Part shown: piece by piece, positions 15,381-23,858 of the stretch | Layout of the letters: every line of letters starts with the position of its first letter | Numbering within the stretch: the first letter of the stretch is position 1 | Assembly: GCA_003170115.1 (NCBI GenBank) | Contig: PMZS01000282.1 | Span: 1 to 32,820, forward strand | DNA: 32,820 nucleotides | Direction: 5' to 3' | Source of the DNA: Spirochaetaceae bacterium | GTDB taxonomy: Bacteria > Spirochaetota > Spirochaetia > SZUA-6 > Fen-1364 | Made by a program: the position numbers and the translations under genes | Notes under the pieces: model-generated | What the model saw: only the letters and a program-made list of their open reading frames with translations | Told to the model about the DNA's origin: nothing | Database searches by the model: none

Positions 15381-16403
15381 GTGACATCCTGGAGATCCCT
15401 GAGTCGCACCAAGATCGTGTGGCCCCTCATTGCCCTGGGGGCTCTCCTGCTCTTGAACCTGTTCTTCACGCCTCACTTTTTCCGCCTGGAGATCAAGCAA
15501 GGGCACCTGTACGGCAACCTGATCGATATTCTGAAGAATGTCGCCCCGATCATGCTGCTGTCCATCGGCATGACGCTGGTCATCGCGACGCACGGAATCG
15601 ATATTTCCGTCGGTTCCGTCGTGGCGGTATCTGCCGGTGCCGTCGCGATTCTCATAGGGGGTGACCTCGCCGGGCACCCGAAGTACCCCATCGCCGTGGC
15701 GATGATCGCGGCGTTGCTGGTGTGCACCGCCGCGGGCATGTGGAACGGGATGCTGGTATCACGGGTCCGCATGCAGCCCATCATCGCGACACTGATCCTT
15801 TTCGTCGCGGGCCGCGGCATCGCGATGGTGTTCACGAATGCAATGGTCATCTGGCTCTACGCAAAACCGTTTGCGATCCTGGGCCAGGGATATGTGCTGG
15901 GCATCCCCTTCTCGATCTACATAGTGGCATTCGTGCTCCTCTTGACTTTCATTTTCACCAGAAGGACCGCGGTCGGGATGTTCATCGAGGCGGTGGGTAT
16001 CAACCCGACGGCGGCCCGGTTCTCCGGAATCAACGCAAAGAATATCCTCTTCTGGGTCTACACGTTCAGCGGGCTTTGCGCGGGTATTTCCGGGCTGATC
16101 GTGTGTTCCACCGTCATGAGCGCGGACGGGAACAACGCGGGGAACCTGTACGAGCTGGACGCCATCCTGGCCGTCGTGCTGGGCGGCACCTCTCTGAACG
16201 GCGGCAAGTTTTACCTGTTCGGGAGCATCGTCGGCGCCTTGATCATCCAGACCCTCACCACGAGCATCTACGCGATCGGCATTCCGGCCGACGTTTCCCC
16301 GGTCGTAAAGGCGTTTGTCGTGTGGGCCGTCTGCCTGATGCAGTCCGAGAGGTTCAGGACCAGGATCGTACGGGTGTTCGTCAGAAAGGGGTTGTCGGCA
16401 TGA
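15381..16403 (+). CDS. ytfT: Sugar ABC transporter permease, YtfT-like
   Basis: Integral membrane permease of the BPD_transp_2 family, 340 residues with about 8-10 hydrophobic segments. The conserved segment LLSIGMTLVIATHGIDISVG, the motif GMFIEAVGINPTAARFSGIN and the region ADGNNAGNLYELDAILAVVL match E. coli YtfT in wording and order. The start is GTG at 15381, one base after the ATPase stop, with GGGAGG upstream. The end overlaps the next gene's ATG (ATGA), so the two permeases are translationally coupled, as expected for a heterodimeric channel. It forms the inner-membrane pore together with the YjfF-like partner. Confidence 0.9.
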   Translation: MTSWRSLSRTKIVWPLIALGALLLLNLFFTPHFFRLEIKQGHLYGNLIDILKNVAPIMLLSIGMTLVIATHGIDISVGSVVAVSAGAVAILIGGDLAGHPKYPIAVAMIAALLVCTAAGMWNGMLVSRVRMQPIIATLILFVAGRGIAMVFTNAMVIWLYAKPFAILGQGYVLGIPFSIYIVAFVLLLTFIFTRRTAVGMFIEAVGINPTAARFSGINAKNILFWVYTFSGLCAGISGLIVCSTVMSADGNNAGNLYELDAILAVVLGGTSLNGGKFYLFGSIVGALIIQTLTTSIYAIGIPADVSPVVKAFVVWAVCLMQSERFRTRIVRVFVRKGLSA

Positions 16404-17422
16404 GCAGGAAACTCTTCGCCAGCTCCCGAAACCTTCCCATCCTGGTCACCCTCGGATTGTTCATCGTCATGTTCGGATTGGGCTCCATCGCATTCCCCGG
16501 GTTCTTTTCGATTCAAAACTTTCTCAACCTTTTCATCGACAACTCGTATCTCCTGATCCTTGCCGTGGGGATGACGTTTGTGATCATATCGGGAGGCATC
16601 GACCTGTCCGTTGGATCCATGCTCGCCCTGTCCGGGATGGTCTCTGCGAGCCTGCTGGAAAAGGCTCACATGAGCCCCCTGTTCGTGATACCGATCGTGC
16701 TCCTCATGGGAACGGCGCTGGGTCTTTTCATGGGGTACCTGATCCAGGCCTTCGACCTTCCGCCATTCATCATTACCCTTGCCGGGCTGTACCTGGCGCG
16801 AGGCCTGTGTTACGTCGTCAGCCTCTTTACCATCTCGGTCAAAAACAATTTTTTCCAGGCCGCGGCGCATGCGCAAGTCAATATCATCGGCACCAATTTT
16901 CTTTCACCGGGAGCGTTGATCGCGATCGGAGTGGTCCTGATTGGGTTTTTTGTCTCGCGCTATACGAAGTTCGGCAGGACCGTCTACGCGATCGGGGGCA
17001 GCGAGCAGTCCGCCCTGCTGATGGGACTTCCGGTCGCACGCACCAAGATCGCCACCTATGCCTTGAGCGGCTTCTGCTCTGCGTTGGGCGGGATTGTGTT
17101 CACATTCTATACGCTCTCCGGGTACGGGTTGAACGGAAAAGGCATGGAGCTGGACACGATCGCGGCGGTCGTCATTGGCGGAACCCTGCTGACCGGGGGC
17201 GTGGGGAACCTCTTCGGGACGCTCCTCGGCGTGCTGGTCTATGGGATCATCCAGGTGCTGATCGTCTTCCAGGGCACACTCAACTCCTGGTGGACCAGGA
17301 TCGTGATCGGGTTCCTGGTGTTCGTCTTCTGCGTTCTGCAGAGGCTGTTCGAGGCGAGAAAGGGCGCAACGTTGGGACGGAACACTGCCCGCGAGCCCGC
17401 GAAAGCCGCGGCGGGACGTTAG
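16400..17422 (+). CDS. yjfF: Sugar ABC transporter permease, YjfF-like
   Basis: Second permease of the importer, 340 residues. Key segments LAVGMTFVIISGGIDLSVGS, FIITLAGLYLARGLCYVVS, FGRTVYAIGG and VVIGGTLLTGGVGNLFGTLLG follow YjfF. The ATG at 16400 overlaps the TGA of the first permease. The long frame extending upstream from 15722 is only an accident inside ytfT. The C-terminus ends in a short Ala/Arg-rich tail (from about residue 320) that looks unstructured. The gene is the last of the plus-strand cassette; a convergent gene begins 18 bp later. That YtfT and YjfF homologues occur together argues for a YtfQRT-YjfF type system rather than a ribose or galactose single-permease system. Confidence 0.9.
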   Translation: MSRKLFASSRNLPILVTLGLFIVMFGLGSIAFPGFFSIQNFLNLFIDNSYLLILAVGMTFVIISGGIDLSVGSMLALSGMVSASLLEKAHMSPLFVIPIVLLMGTALGLFMGYLIQAFDLPPFIITLAGLYLARGLCYVVSLFTISVKNNFFQAAAHAQVNIIGTNFLSPGALIAIGVVLIGFFVSRYTKFGRTVYAIGGSEQSALLMGLPVARTKIATYALSGFCSALGGIVFTFYTLSGYGLNGKGMELDTIAAVVIGGTLLTGGVGNLFGTLLGVLVYGIIQVLIVFQGTLNSWWTRIVIGFLVFVFCVLQRLFEARKGATLGRNTAREPAKAAAGR

Positions 17423-17440
17423 GCCCAGTCGGGAGGTCTT

Positions 17441-18307
17441 CTACAGCTCGACGTCGATCCAGCCCCTGCGGGTGAGCTGGCGCTGGGCACGGTAGCCCGC
17501 GCCGCGCAGGAGCTGGACTGCCTCCGGGAACTTTCCGTCGATCTGCTCGGGACGATGCGCGTCAGCGTTCACCATTACGGGGATGTCCATGCGGCACGCT
17601 TCCCGCAGGATCCAGGGTGACGGGTAGAACGACCCGCTTGTGCCGCGCACCACGCCGCCCGTGTTGATCTCCATCACGCATCCAGATTCCCGCACCGAGT
17701 CCAGCGCGAGCTTTACTGCGGCGCGGTACCATGCGTCGTCCTCGCTGAAGAACTGCCCGTCGCGGTTGTTCTTCTTCACCACGTCGAAATGGGCCACGAT
17801 GTCAGGGGCGGCCGTTTCCGCCATCGAGGCAAGCAGCCGGTAGTAGCGCTCGACCAGTCCCCGCGCGTCCCCGCCAAACCCGTGTTGGACGGCGTCCTCC
17901 ATTTCCTCGAGGGGACCGTCCACGGTCCAGGCGTGGTCGCCATCGGAAGGACCGATGAAGTGCACCGAACCGATGACGAAATCCAGCCCCAGCCCTCTGA
18001 TGTCTCGGTGCACGGGCGAGATCATGCCCGGGATGAAATCCGCCTCAATTCCAAGAAAGACCTCGAGGCGCCCTCGGTAGCGCTCCTTCACTTCCCTGAC
18101 CTCGTGAAGGTAGCTTTCCAGACGTGTGGCGGGCATTGTCCAGTCGGTGGGAAAGGGCACGACGTTGTGCCCGGAAAATCCCAGCCGGGGCATACCCTTC
18201 TTCAGAGCTGCCTCGGCGTACTCTCGCGGCTCCCCGTGGCCGTCGCAGTGATACGTGTGCGTGTGATAGTTGCCGATGCCGGGTTTCATGCCTTCCGCCA
18301 TGGGCAT
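17441..18307 (-). CDS. PHP-domain phosphatase, histidinol-phosphatase (HisK)-like
   Basis: Metal-dependent phosphoesterase of the PHP family, 288 residues. Metal-binding motifs are all present: HTH at 15-17, Glu in FLGIEADF, His in SVHFIG, His in VAHFDV, and Asp-His in VNADAHRPEQI. PHP histidinol-phosphatases (COG1387) remove phosphate from histidinol phosphate in histidine synthesis, but related members act on other sugar or amino-alcohol phosphates. It lies 27 bp after galactokinase on the same strand and no other his gene is in view, so a sugar-phosphate role is an option. The ATG at 18307 follows GGGAGAG at suitable spacing. Met codons at 18301 and 18289 are alternatives. Confidence 0.82.
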   Translation of the reverse strand: MPMAEGMKPGIGNYHTHTYHCDGHGEPREYAEAALKKGMPRLGFSGHNVVPFPTDWTMPATRLESYLHEVREVKERYRGRLEVFLGIEADFIPGMISPVHRDIRGLGLDFVIGSVHFIGPSDGDHAWTVDGPLEEMEDAVQHGFGGDARGLVERYYRLLASMAETAAPDIVAHFDVVKKNNRDGQFFSEDDAWYRAAVKLALDSVRESGCVMEINTGGVVRGTSGSFYPSPWILREACRMDIPVMVNADAHRPEQIDGKFPEAVQLLRGAGYRAQRQLTRRGWIDVEL

Positions 18308-18334
18308 GAAGATACTCTCTCCCGCCGCCCCGGG

Positions 18335-19621
18335 CTACAGGTCGAGCATCACCGCGCCCGCCGTACGGATGGAGAGGGCATGGCAGGAGGCCGGGCCGAA
18401 CACCACCCGCATGCCGGAGAGGTACTCCGCCAGCATCGTCGCGGGAACGAACGCGAGGATCGTCCCGGCGAAACCGCCGCCGTGCACCCTCCACGCCCCG
18501 TTCTCCCCGAGGAGGATTTCACTCAGGGCAAGGGCGATGGGAACGCCCTGCTGGTCGACGGACTTTGTCGAGTAGCAGTTCTGGAGGAGGGTCCATGAGC
18601 TGCGGCCGCTCTCATTGACGAGCCCGAGGAAATCCGCAAACCTGCCCTCTTCCAGCGCCTGGACCTGCCGGTCCACGCGTATGTCGTCGGCGTAGAAATG
18701 CAGGGCCCGGAGGATCGCGCGATCGCTTACCTTTCCGCGCAGAAGGGGCAGCGCGGCCAGGACGCGCTGCCGGGAGACGTCCCGCAGGACGCTTCCTCCG
18801 AAGTATCCCGACACGTCTTTCATTTCCTGCTTCACCGCGGCGTACTCGTCGGTGAGATCGGCATGGCTGCCTCCCGTATCGACAATGACCGGCACGTACC
18901 CGCTTCCACTGAAGTCCGAGCGTACGGCCCTCACCCGGGGATGGGAAAAATCCTGAAAGTCGATGGTCACGAACCCGCCCAGCGCGCAGGTGGTCTGGTC
19001 CATGAGCCCGCATGGCTTGCCGAAGTATTCGTTTTCCGAAAACTGGGCGATGAGCGCAATCTCGACGCCGCCGATCCCGCCTCCGTTGGCGAAGTGGTTG
19101 AGGATCGTCGCAACGAGCACCTCGTACGAAGCCGACGAGCTGAGGCCCGAGCCTTTCAGGACGTCACTGGTCACGCATGCGCAGAATCCTCCGACCGAGT
19201 GACCGGTGTCCCGCGTCCTGGCCGCCACGCCCCTCGTGAGAGCCGCCGCGGTGCCGAGCTCCGAAACCTTGCGCGCCAGGTCGTCGATGCGGATCTGATG
19301 GCGCGGGTATCCTTCGCTTTCGATTGTGATGCGGCCATCCGAGGTCGGCGCGGCGACGGCGATTGCATCCAGATCCACCGCCGCGGCGAGCACCCGGCCG
19401 CCATTGTGATCGGTGTGGTTGCCGCAGATCTCCGTACGGCCGGGCGTGCTGAAAAGGCGGGTACCCTCCACGTGTGGGAAGGAATCCTCGAATCGTTCAA
19501 GAAGCCCTCGATACCGGGCTTTCTGTCGATCAGCCGCTCCCGGCCTTGCCCCGTACAATGATTCGAGCACTTCCGCTGCTTTCCCGCCTTCAAGCGAATT
19601 CCCCAGCGTTCCGGCATTCAT
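18335..19621 (-). CDS. galK: Galactokinase (GHMP kinase family)
   Basis: Phosphorylates galactose at C1, the entry step of the Leloir pathway in the cytoplasm. The 428-residue product has the galactokinase signature at 61-75 (TPGRTEICGNHTDHNGG region), the GHMP phosphate loop KGSGLSSSAS at 156-165, the probable catalytic Asp208 in CGLMDQTT with Arg62, and a late GHMP motif WRVHGGGFAGT. The classical GEHTDY is GNHTDH here, a variant I recall from Firmicute and spirochaete galactokinases. The ATG at 19621 is taken because the upstream extension has no family likeness. No clear ribosome binding site precedes it. It heads a two-gene minus-strand unit with the PHP phosphatase and faces the galactofuranose-type importer, which fits galactose metabolism. 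Other Leloir genes are not in the window. Confidence 0.93.
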   Translation of the reverse strand: MNAGTLGNSLEGGKAAEVLESLYGARPGAADRQKARYRGLLERFEDSFPHVEGTRLFSTPGRTEICGNHTDHNGGRVLAAAVDLDAIAVAAPTSDGRITIESEGYPRHQIRIDDLARKVSELGTAAALTRGVAARTRDTGHSVGGFCACVTSDVLKGSGLSSSASYEVLVATILNHFANGGGIGGVEIALIAQFSENEYFGKPCGLMDQTTCALGGFVTIDFQDFSHPRVRAVRSDFSGSGYVPVIVDTGGSHADLTDEYAAVKQEMKDVSGYFGGSVLRDVSRQRVLAALPLLRGKVSDRAILRALHFYADDIRVDRQVQALEEGRFADFLGLVNESGRSSWTLLQNCYSTKSVDQQGVPIALALSEILLGENGAWRVHGGGFAGTILAFVPATMLAEYLSGMRVVFGPASCHALSIRTAGAVMLDL

Positions 19622-19774
19622 GGACGAAGTGAAACACGCCGGCGGGCACAGGGTCCACCCTCCCGGGGCTGCAATCCCGCGGCGGGGGCCTGGCTGGATG
19701 TGGCCGTCGGGGGTTTCCGGCCGTACCTTATCTTCATGGCCGCGTCCCCAGGGGATGCGGAAAGGAGGTATCGC

Positions 19775-20389
19775 ATGAGCATGAGTCGTGGGAAGGGCCG
19801 TGCGGCCCTTCTGATTTCGATCATACTTCTTCTCGGAGCGGCTGCCATGGGCGGATTCGCGCAGGCAGCGGCCACTTCCCCGGTGAGCGGCACAATCGTG
19901 TCGATCAACGGGACAAATGTCATGCTCGCCCTTGCCGACAAGACGCAGAAGACCGTCGCGCTCCAGGCGAGCACCCTCGTCCTCGAGCGGGACGCGGCGG
20001 AATTGAATCAGATCCAGACCGGCGACGCGTTGGCCGTGACGTCGCGCCGATCCGGAATGGATCTGATTGCGACCAACATCAACATCTTTTCCAGGGAGAT
20101 GTGGAACGTGGTGCGCAAGGGCCAATGGCCGATGGCCACCGGAGAGATGATGACCAACGCGATGGTGAGCGAGTATGCGCAGGGCATGAGCGGGCACACG
20201 CTTACCATGAAGTACGCCGACGGAACATCCACTATCACGGTGCCGGACGGGATCCCGATCCACCGCCTTGTGAGCATGCGGCCTGCTGATCTCACGGCGG
20301 GCATGCAGATCGTGGTGCGCGGCACCGCCGGTTCGGACGGCATCCTGAAAGCGGCGTCCATCAGCTTCGACGGACCCGCGAAGAGCTAG
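19775..20389 (+). CDS. Secreted DUF5666-like beta-barrel protein with a Met-rich segment
   Basis: Exported 204-residue protein of unknown function. The signal peptide (hydrophobic ISIILLLGAAAMGGFAQA) likely ends near residue 31. The mature part starts with SGTIVSINGTNVMLALAD, which resembles DUF5666-type OB-like strands that recur as GTIVSI, ALAVTSRR and IVVRGTAG. Residues around 110-145 are rich in Met (segments like MATGEMMTNAMVSEYAQGM), which could bind metal, though this is speculation. AAAGGAGG lies 6 bp before the ATG at 19775, which therefore displaces the longer frame from 19700. It is divergent from galactokinase across a 153-bp gap. Its stop overlaps the aconitase stop on the other strand. 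Confidence 0.75.
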   Translation: MSMSRGKGRAALLISIILLLGAAAMGGFAQAAATSPVSGTIVSINGTNVMLALADKTQKTVALQASTLVLERDAAELNQIQTGDALAVTSRRSGMDLIATNINIFSREMWNVVRKGQWPMATGEMMTNAMVSEYAQGMSGHTLTMKYADGTSTITVPDGIPIHRLVSMRPADLTAGMQIVVRGTAGSDGILKAASISFDGPAKS

Positions 20390-23076
20390 CCCACACCGGG
20401 CCTCTTCGCGAATCCCCTGAGCACCGTGGGCAGTATTCCGCCGTTGCGGTAGTACTCGAGCTCCACGGCGGTGTCGATGCGCGCGAGAACAGAGAAGGTC
20501 TTCTGCCTCCCCGACGAATCTCGCGCGACGATACCGATGTCCTGGCCGTGCTTCTCCGCCGCATCGATCTCGTAGATCTCTTCTCCCGTCAACCCGAGGC
20601 TTTCCGCGCTCTCCCCCTTGCGGAACTGCAGAGGAAGAACCCCCATGCCGACGAGGTTCGAGCGGTGAATCCGCTCGTAGCTCTCCGCGATCACCGCACG
20701 CACACCGAGCAGGATGGTGCCCTTTGCGGCCCAGTCACGCGAGCTCCCCGAGCCGTACTCCCTGCCCGCGATCACCAGGAGGGGGACCTTGTCCGCCGCG
20801 TACTTCTTCGCCGCATCATAGATGGCGAGCTGCTCTCCCGATGGGAGATGACGGGTGTACCCGCCCTCGACCCCCGGCACGAGCTTGTTTCGGATGCGGA
20901 TGTTGGCGAACGTCCCGCGGATCATCACCTCGTGATTGCCCCGGCGCGATCCGTAGGTGTTGAAATCATCCTTCTTGACGCCATGCTCCACCAGCCATCG
21001 CCCTGCCGGGCTTCTCTCGGGAATGTTCCCCGCGGGAGAGATATGATCGGTGGTGACCGAATCCCCGAGGCAGGCCAGAACGCGCGCGCCGCTGATGCGT
21101 GGAACCGCGGGGGGCGTGGCGGAAATTCCCTCGAAGAACGTCGGCTGTCGAATGTATGTCGATTCGCGGTCCCAGTTGTAGCGACGGTCCTGCGGAGTCC
21201 GCACGCTCTGCCATGCTTCGTCACCGGTGAAAACGCTCGAATAGACGGTGCGGAACATCTCCGGGGTGAGGTTTTTCAGGAGCGCGGCATCGATTTCGGC
21301 GAGGGTGGGCCAGATCTCCCGCAGATAGACGGGATTATCGCTCCTGTCCCGACCGACGGGCTCAGTCGTCAGGTCGATCTCCATGGTGCCCGCCAATGCG
21401 TAGGCGACAACCAGTGGCGGGGAGGCGAGGTAGTTCGCTTTCACCTCGGGGTGGATCCTGCCCTCGAAGTTCCTGTTGCCCGAGAGCACGGAGACGACCG
21501 TCAGGTCCCGCTCCCTGATTGCGGCACTGATCACGGGCTGCAGGGGTCCTGAGTTGCCGATGCATGTCGTGCACCCGTAGCCTACGAGGTGGAAGCCCAG
21601 CGCTTCGAGGTAGGGGCTGAGACCGGCCTGATCGAGGTATTGCGTGACAACCTTTGATCCCGGTGCGAAGCTCGTCTTCACGGAGCCGGGGACCCGCAGC
21701 CCCAGCTGTACCGCCTTGCGCGCCAGGAGTCCCGCGGCGATCATCACGGCGGGGTTCGACGTGTTCGTGCAGCTGGTGATCGCCGCGATCACCACCGCGC
21801 CGTCGCGCAGCGTTTCCCGGGAGCCCGCCACTTTCACCTCGACCTCGCGAACGGGCGAGTCCTGCGTGGTCGCCGCGAGGCGCCAGGAGCCTTTCGCGAG
21901 GGACAGAGCAATCCTGTCCTGCGGCCTCTTCGGACCGGCGATGGATGATTCGACGCTTGCCAGGTCGAGCTCGAGGACGGTGGAGTATTCCGGCTGCGGT
22001 GCATCGGCGCTTCGGAAGAGCCCCTGCTCCCGGCAGTAGCGCTCCACCAGATCCAACAGGTCGGCGCTCCTGCCGGTGAAACGCAGGTACTCCAGCGTCT
22101 TCTCATCCACGGGAAAAAAGCCGGCGGTCGCCCCGTATTCCGGAGACATGTTGCTGATGGTTGCCCTGTCCGCCACGCTGAGGGAGGCGAGCCCCGGGCC
22201 GAAGAACTCGACGATCTTGTCCACGACGCCGAACTTCCGCAGGGATTGCGTGACCGTGAGCACGAGGTCCGTGGCGGTCACGCCTTCGCGGAGGCTGCCG
22301 GAAAGGCGCATCCCCACGACCTCGGGTATGAGCATGTACAGGGGCTGCCCGAGCAGGGCGGCCTCTGCTTCGATCCCCCCGACTCCCCAGCCCAGGACGC
22401 CGATCCCATTGATCATGGGAGTGTGTGAGTCGGTGCCCACGAGCGTGTCGGGGAATGCGAAGGGTACTTTTTCTCCCTCAACCTTCCTGGCCTGGATGAC
22501 GGTTGCCAGGTATTCGAGGTTCACCTGGTGCACGATGCCCGTGGCGGGCGGCACGACCCGGAAATCGGCAAACGTCCCCGCCCCCCAGCGGAGGAATTCG
22601 TAGCGCTCCCGGTTGCGTTTGAACTCGAGCGAGGCGTTGCCCGCGAGTGCGCGGGATGAGGCGTAGAGGTCCACCTGGACGGAATGGTCGATGACAAGGT
22701 CCACCGGAATCATTGGATTGATCCGCTGCGGGTCACCCCCGAGCGCGGCCATCGCGTCTCGCATGGCCGCAAGGTCAACGATCGCGGGGACGCCGGTAAA
22801 ATCCTGCATGATGACGCGCGCCGGCTTGAAAGGGAATTCCCGGCTCTTCGATTCATGCTCCTGCCAGGCGCACAGGGACCGCACGTCATCCTCCTTCACG
22901 TCGAAGCCGTTCACCTGGCGGAGAACGGACTCAAGGAGGATCTTGAGGGAGATCGGCATCCGGGAAATCATCCCCAGCCCCTGAGCTTCGAGCTTCTGGA
23001 GGCTGAAAAATTCGAAGCGTCCCTGCGCGGTTTTCAGTGTGCTCCGCGTGCCAAAAGGAACATGCGAATGTGACAT
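20386..23076 (-). CDS. acnA: Aconitate hydratase (AcnA/IRP type)
   Basis: Interconverts citrate and isocitrate in the TCA cycle with a [4Fe-4S] cluster. The 896-residue length and the three cluster cysteines (Cys436 in ITSCTNTSNP, Cys502 and Cys505 in GCTTCIG) are as in AcnA. Other AcnA-like segments are GTDSHTPMINGIGVLGWGVGGIEAE, quoted here only in its first part as GTDSHTPMINGIGV, and the C-terminal swivel motif AGREYGSGSSRDWAAKG. The ATG at 23076 follows GAGGAG at 7-bp spacing; the upstream extension (to 23169) is rejected. A TATATT element at 23095-23100 (minus strand) could be its -10. The gene is divergent from the nuclease gene and convergent with the DUF5666-like gene. Confidence 0.96.
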   Translation of the reverse strand: MSHSHVPFGTRSTLKTAQGRFEFFSLQKLEAQGLGMISRMPISLKILLESVLRQVNGFDVKEDDVRSLCAWQEHESKSREFPFKPARVIMQDFTGVPAIVDLAAMRDAMAALGGDPQRINPMIPVDLVIDHSVQVDLYASSRALAGNASLEFKRNRERYEFLRWGAGTFADFRVVPPATGIVHQVNLEYLATVIQARKVEGEKVPFAFPDTLVGTDSHTPMINGIGVLGWGVGGIEAEAALLGQPLYMLIPEVVGMRLSGSLREGVTATDLVLTVTQSLRKFGVVDKIVEFFGPGLASLSVADRATISNMSPEYGATAGFFPVDEKTLEYLRFTGRSADLLDLVERYCREQGLFRSADAPQPEYSTVLELDLASVESSIAGPKRPQDRIALSLAKGSWRLAATTQDSPVREVEVKVAGSRETLRDGAVVIAAITSCTNTSNPAVMIAAGLLARKAVQLGLRVPGSVKTSFAPGSKVVTQYLDQAGLSPYLEALGFHLVGYGCTTCIGNSGPLQPVISAAIRERDLTVVSVLSGNRNFEGRIHPEVKANYLASPPLVVAYALAGTMEIDLTTEPVGRDRSDNPVYLREIWPTLAEIDAALLKNLTPEMFRTVYSSVFTGDEAWQSVRTPQDRRYNWDRESTYIRQPTFFEGISATPPAVPRISGARVLACLGDSVTTDHISPAGNIPERSPAGRWLVEHGVKKDDFNTYGSRRGNHEVMIRGTFANIRIRNKLVPGVEGGYTRHLPSGEQLAIYDAAKKYAADKVPLLVIAGREYGSGSSRDWAAKGTILLGVRAVIAESYERIHRSNLVGMGVLPLQFRKGESAESLGLTGEEIYEIDAAEKHGQDIGIVARDSSGRQKTFSVLARIDTAVELEYYRNGGILPTVLRGFAKRPGVG

Positions 23077-23162
23077 GTCTTTCTCCTCGGGATGAATATA
23101 CATGAGGCAGGGACGCGAATGCCACCTCCGCCGCGGTTCCCCGCGGCTGCGGTGGCCGCCCA

Positions 23163-23191
23163 TTGCCAATACGGGCCAATTGCTCTATCAT
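23163..23191 (+). promoter_or_regulatory. Sigma-70-like promoter of the bifunctional nuclease gene
   Basis: TTGCCA (23163-23168) and TATCAT (23186-23191), each five of six to consensus with an ideal 17-bp spacer. The predicted start near 23198 gives a short leader, and rules out the longer frame that begins at 23092 upstream of it. The -10 is the same TATCAT as in the ytfR promoter. Confidence 0.62.
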
Positions 23192-23211
23192 TGAAGCCGA
23201 GAGTATTGAAG

Positions 23212-23823
23212 ATGCTGGTCCCCGCCGAGGTCTGGACAGTGGCAAAAGCCGAACAGGGCAACGCAGTTCTCGTCCGGCCGCTCGGCCTGGATGTGGCGGT
23301 TCCCATATTCATCGCTCCGCTGGAGGCGCAATCTATCCTGATCGGCCTGGGCAGCGTGAAGATGCCCCGCCCGCTCACCCACGACCTTTTCATCTCCGTC
23401 CTGGAAAGTCTCGAGTCTTCCGTGAATCGCGTGGAGATCACCTCCCTCAAGGACAGCACGTACTACGCAAAGCTCATCCTGGAGTCGGCAGGTTCGGAGA
23501 TCGCCGTGGATGCGCGTCCGTCAGATTGCCTTGCGCTCGCGGTCCGGGTGAAATGTCCGATCTACATCGACGAGGCCGTCGTGGACGAAGCGGGGATCTC
23601 GGTGAAGATGGTGGAGGAAAAGAACAGGGAGCTGAAGCAGTCCGATGTCGCCCACCAGGTCGTGGAAGAGAGTGGGACTCCGCAGATGTCCGATACCCCG
23701 ACACTTCCCTCGGAATCCGAGATGGGCAATCTCAAAAAGCTCCTGGACAGCGCGATAGAGGAAGAGAACTACGAGGAAGCGGCGCGGATCCGGGACAGGA
23801 TCAGGGATCTGGAAAACACCTGA
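23212..23823 (+). CDS. Bifunctional nuclease (BFN, DUF151) fused to a C-terminal UVR motif
   Basis: A 203-residue cytoplasmic protein. Residues 1 to about 135 match the DUF151 bifunctional DNase/RNase domain (LGLDVAVPIFIAPLEAQSI, LTHDLFISVLESL, VDARPSDCLALAVRVKCPI). A flexible Ser/Pro-rich linker is followed by a UVR motif at the C-terminus (LDSAIEEENYEEAARIRDRI), the helical hairpin that mediates contacts in UvrB, UvrC and McsA. The ATG at 23212 with GAGAG upstream is chosen because the promoter at 23163-23191 lies downstream of the longer frame's start; a TTG at 23206 is a close alternative. DUF151 members of this two-domain form are known in several bacterial phyla. The exact role (nuclease in stress or DNA repair) is not established from sequence. 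Confidence 0.86.
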   Translation: MLVPAEVWTVAKAEQGNAVLVRPLGLDVAVPIFIAPLEAQSILIGLGSVKMPRPLTHDLFISVLESLESSVNRVEITSLKDSTYYAKLILESAGSEIAVDARPSDCLALAVRVKCPIYIDEAVVDEAGISVKMVEEKNRELKQSDVAHQVVEESGTPQMSDTPTLPSESEMGNLKKLLDSAIEEENYEEAARIRDRIRDLENT

Positions 23824-23829
23824 CCTTTG

Positions 23830-23853
23830 CCGGGCTCCCGCGACGGAGGCCGG
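23830..23853. terminator. Imperfect hairpin between convergent genes
   Basis: CCGG-G-CTCC and GGAG-G-CCGG can form two 4-bp stems around one G-G mismatch with loop CGCGAC. It sits in the 35-bp gap between the nuclease gene and the convergent UMP kinase gene. There is no T-run, so support is positional. Confidence 0.22.
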
Positions 23854-23858
23854 GGCGT

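Noticed and set aside
13805..15469. Minus-strand frame of 554 codons opposite the ATPase gene
   Set aside because: The plus strand encodes a complete ABC ATPase with all motifs; the reverse frame shows none.
15722..16399. Upstream extension of the second permease to 566 codons
   Set aside because: The extra 226 residues are a shifted frame of the first permease, rich in Arg, His and Gly and without membrane helices. The ATG at 16400 overlaps the previous stop as in coupled permease genes.
19622..20263. Extension of galactokinase to 642 codons
   Set aside because: The extra part lies opposite the secreted DUF5666-like gene and has no galactokinase likeness; the family length is reached from 19621.
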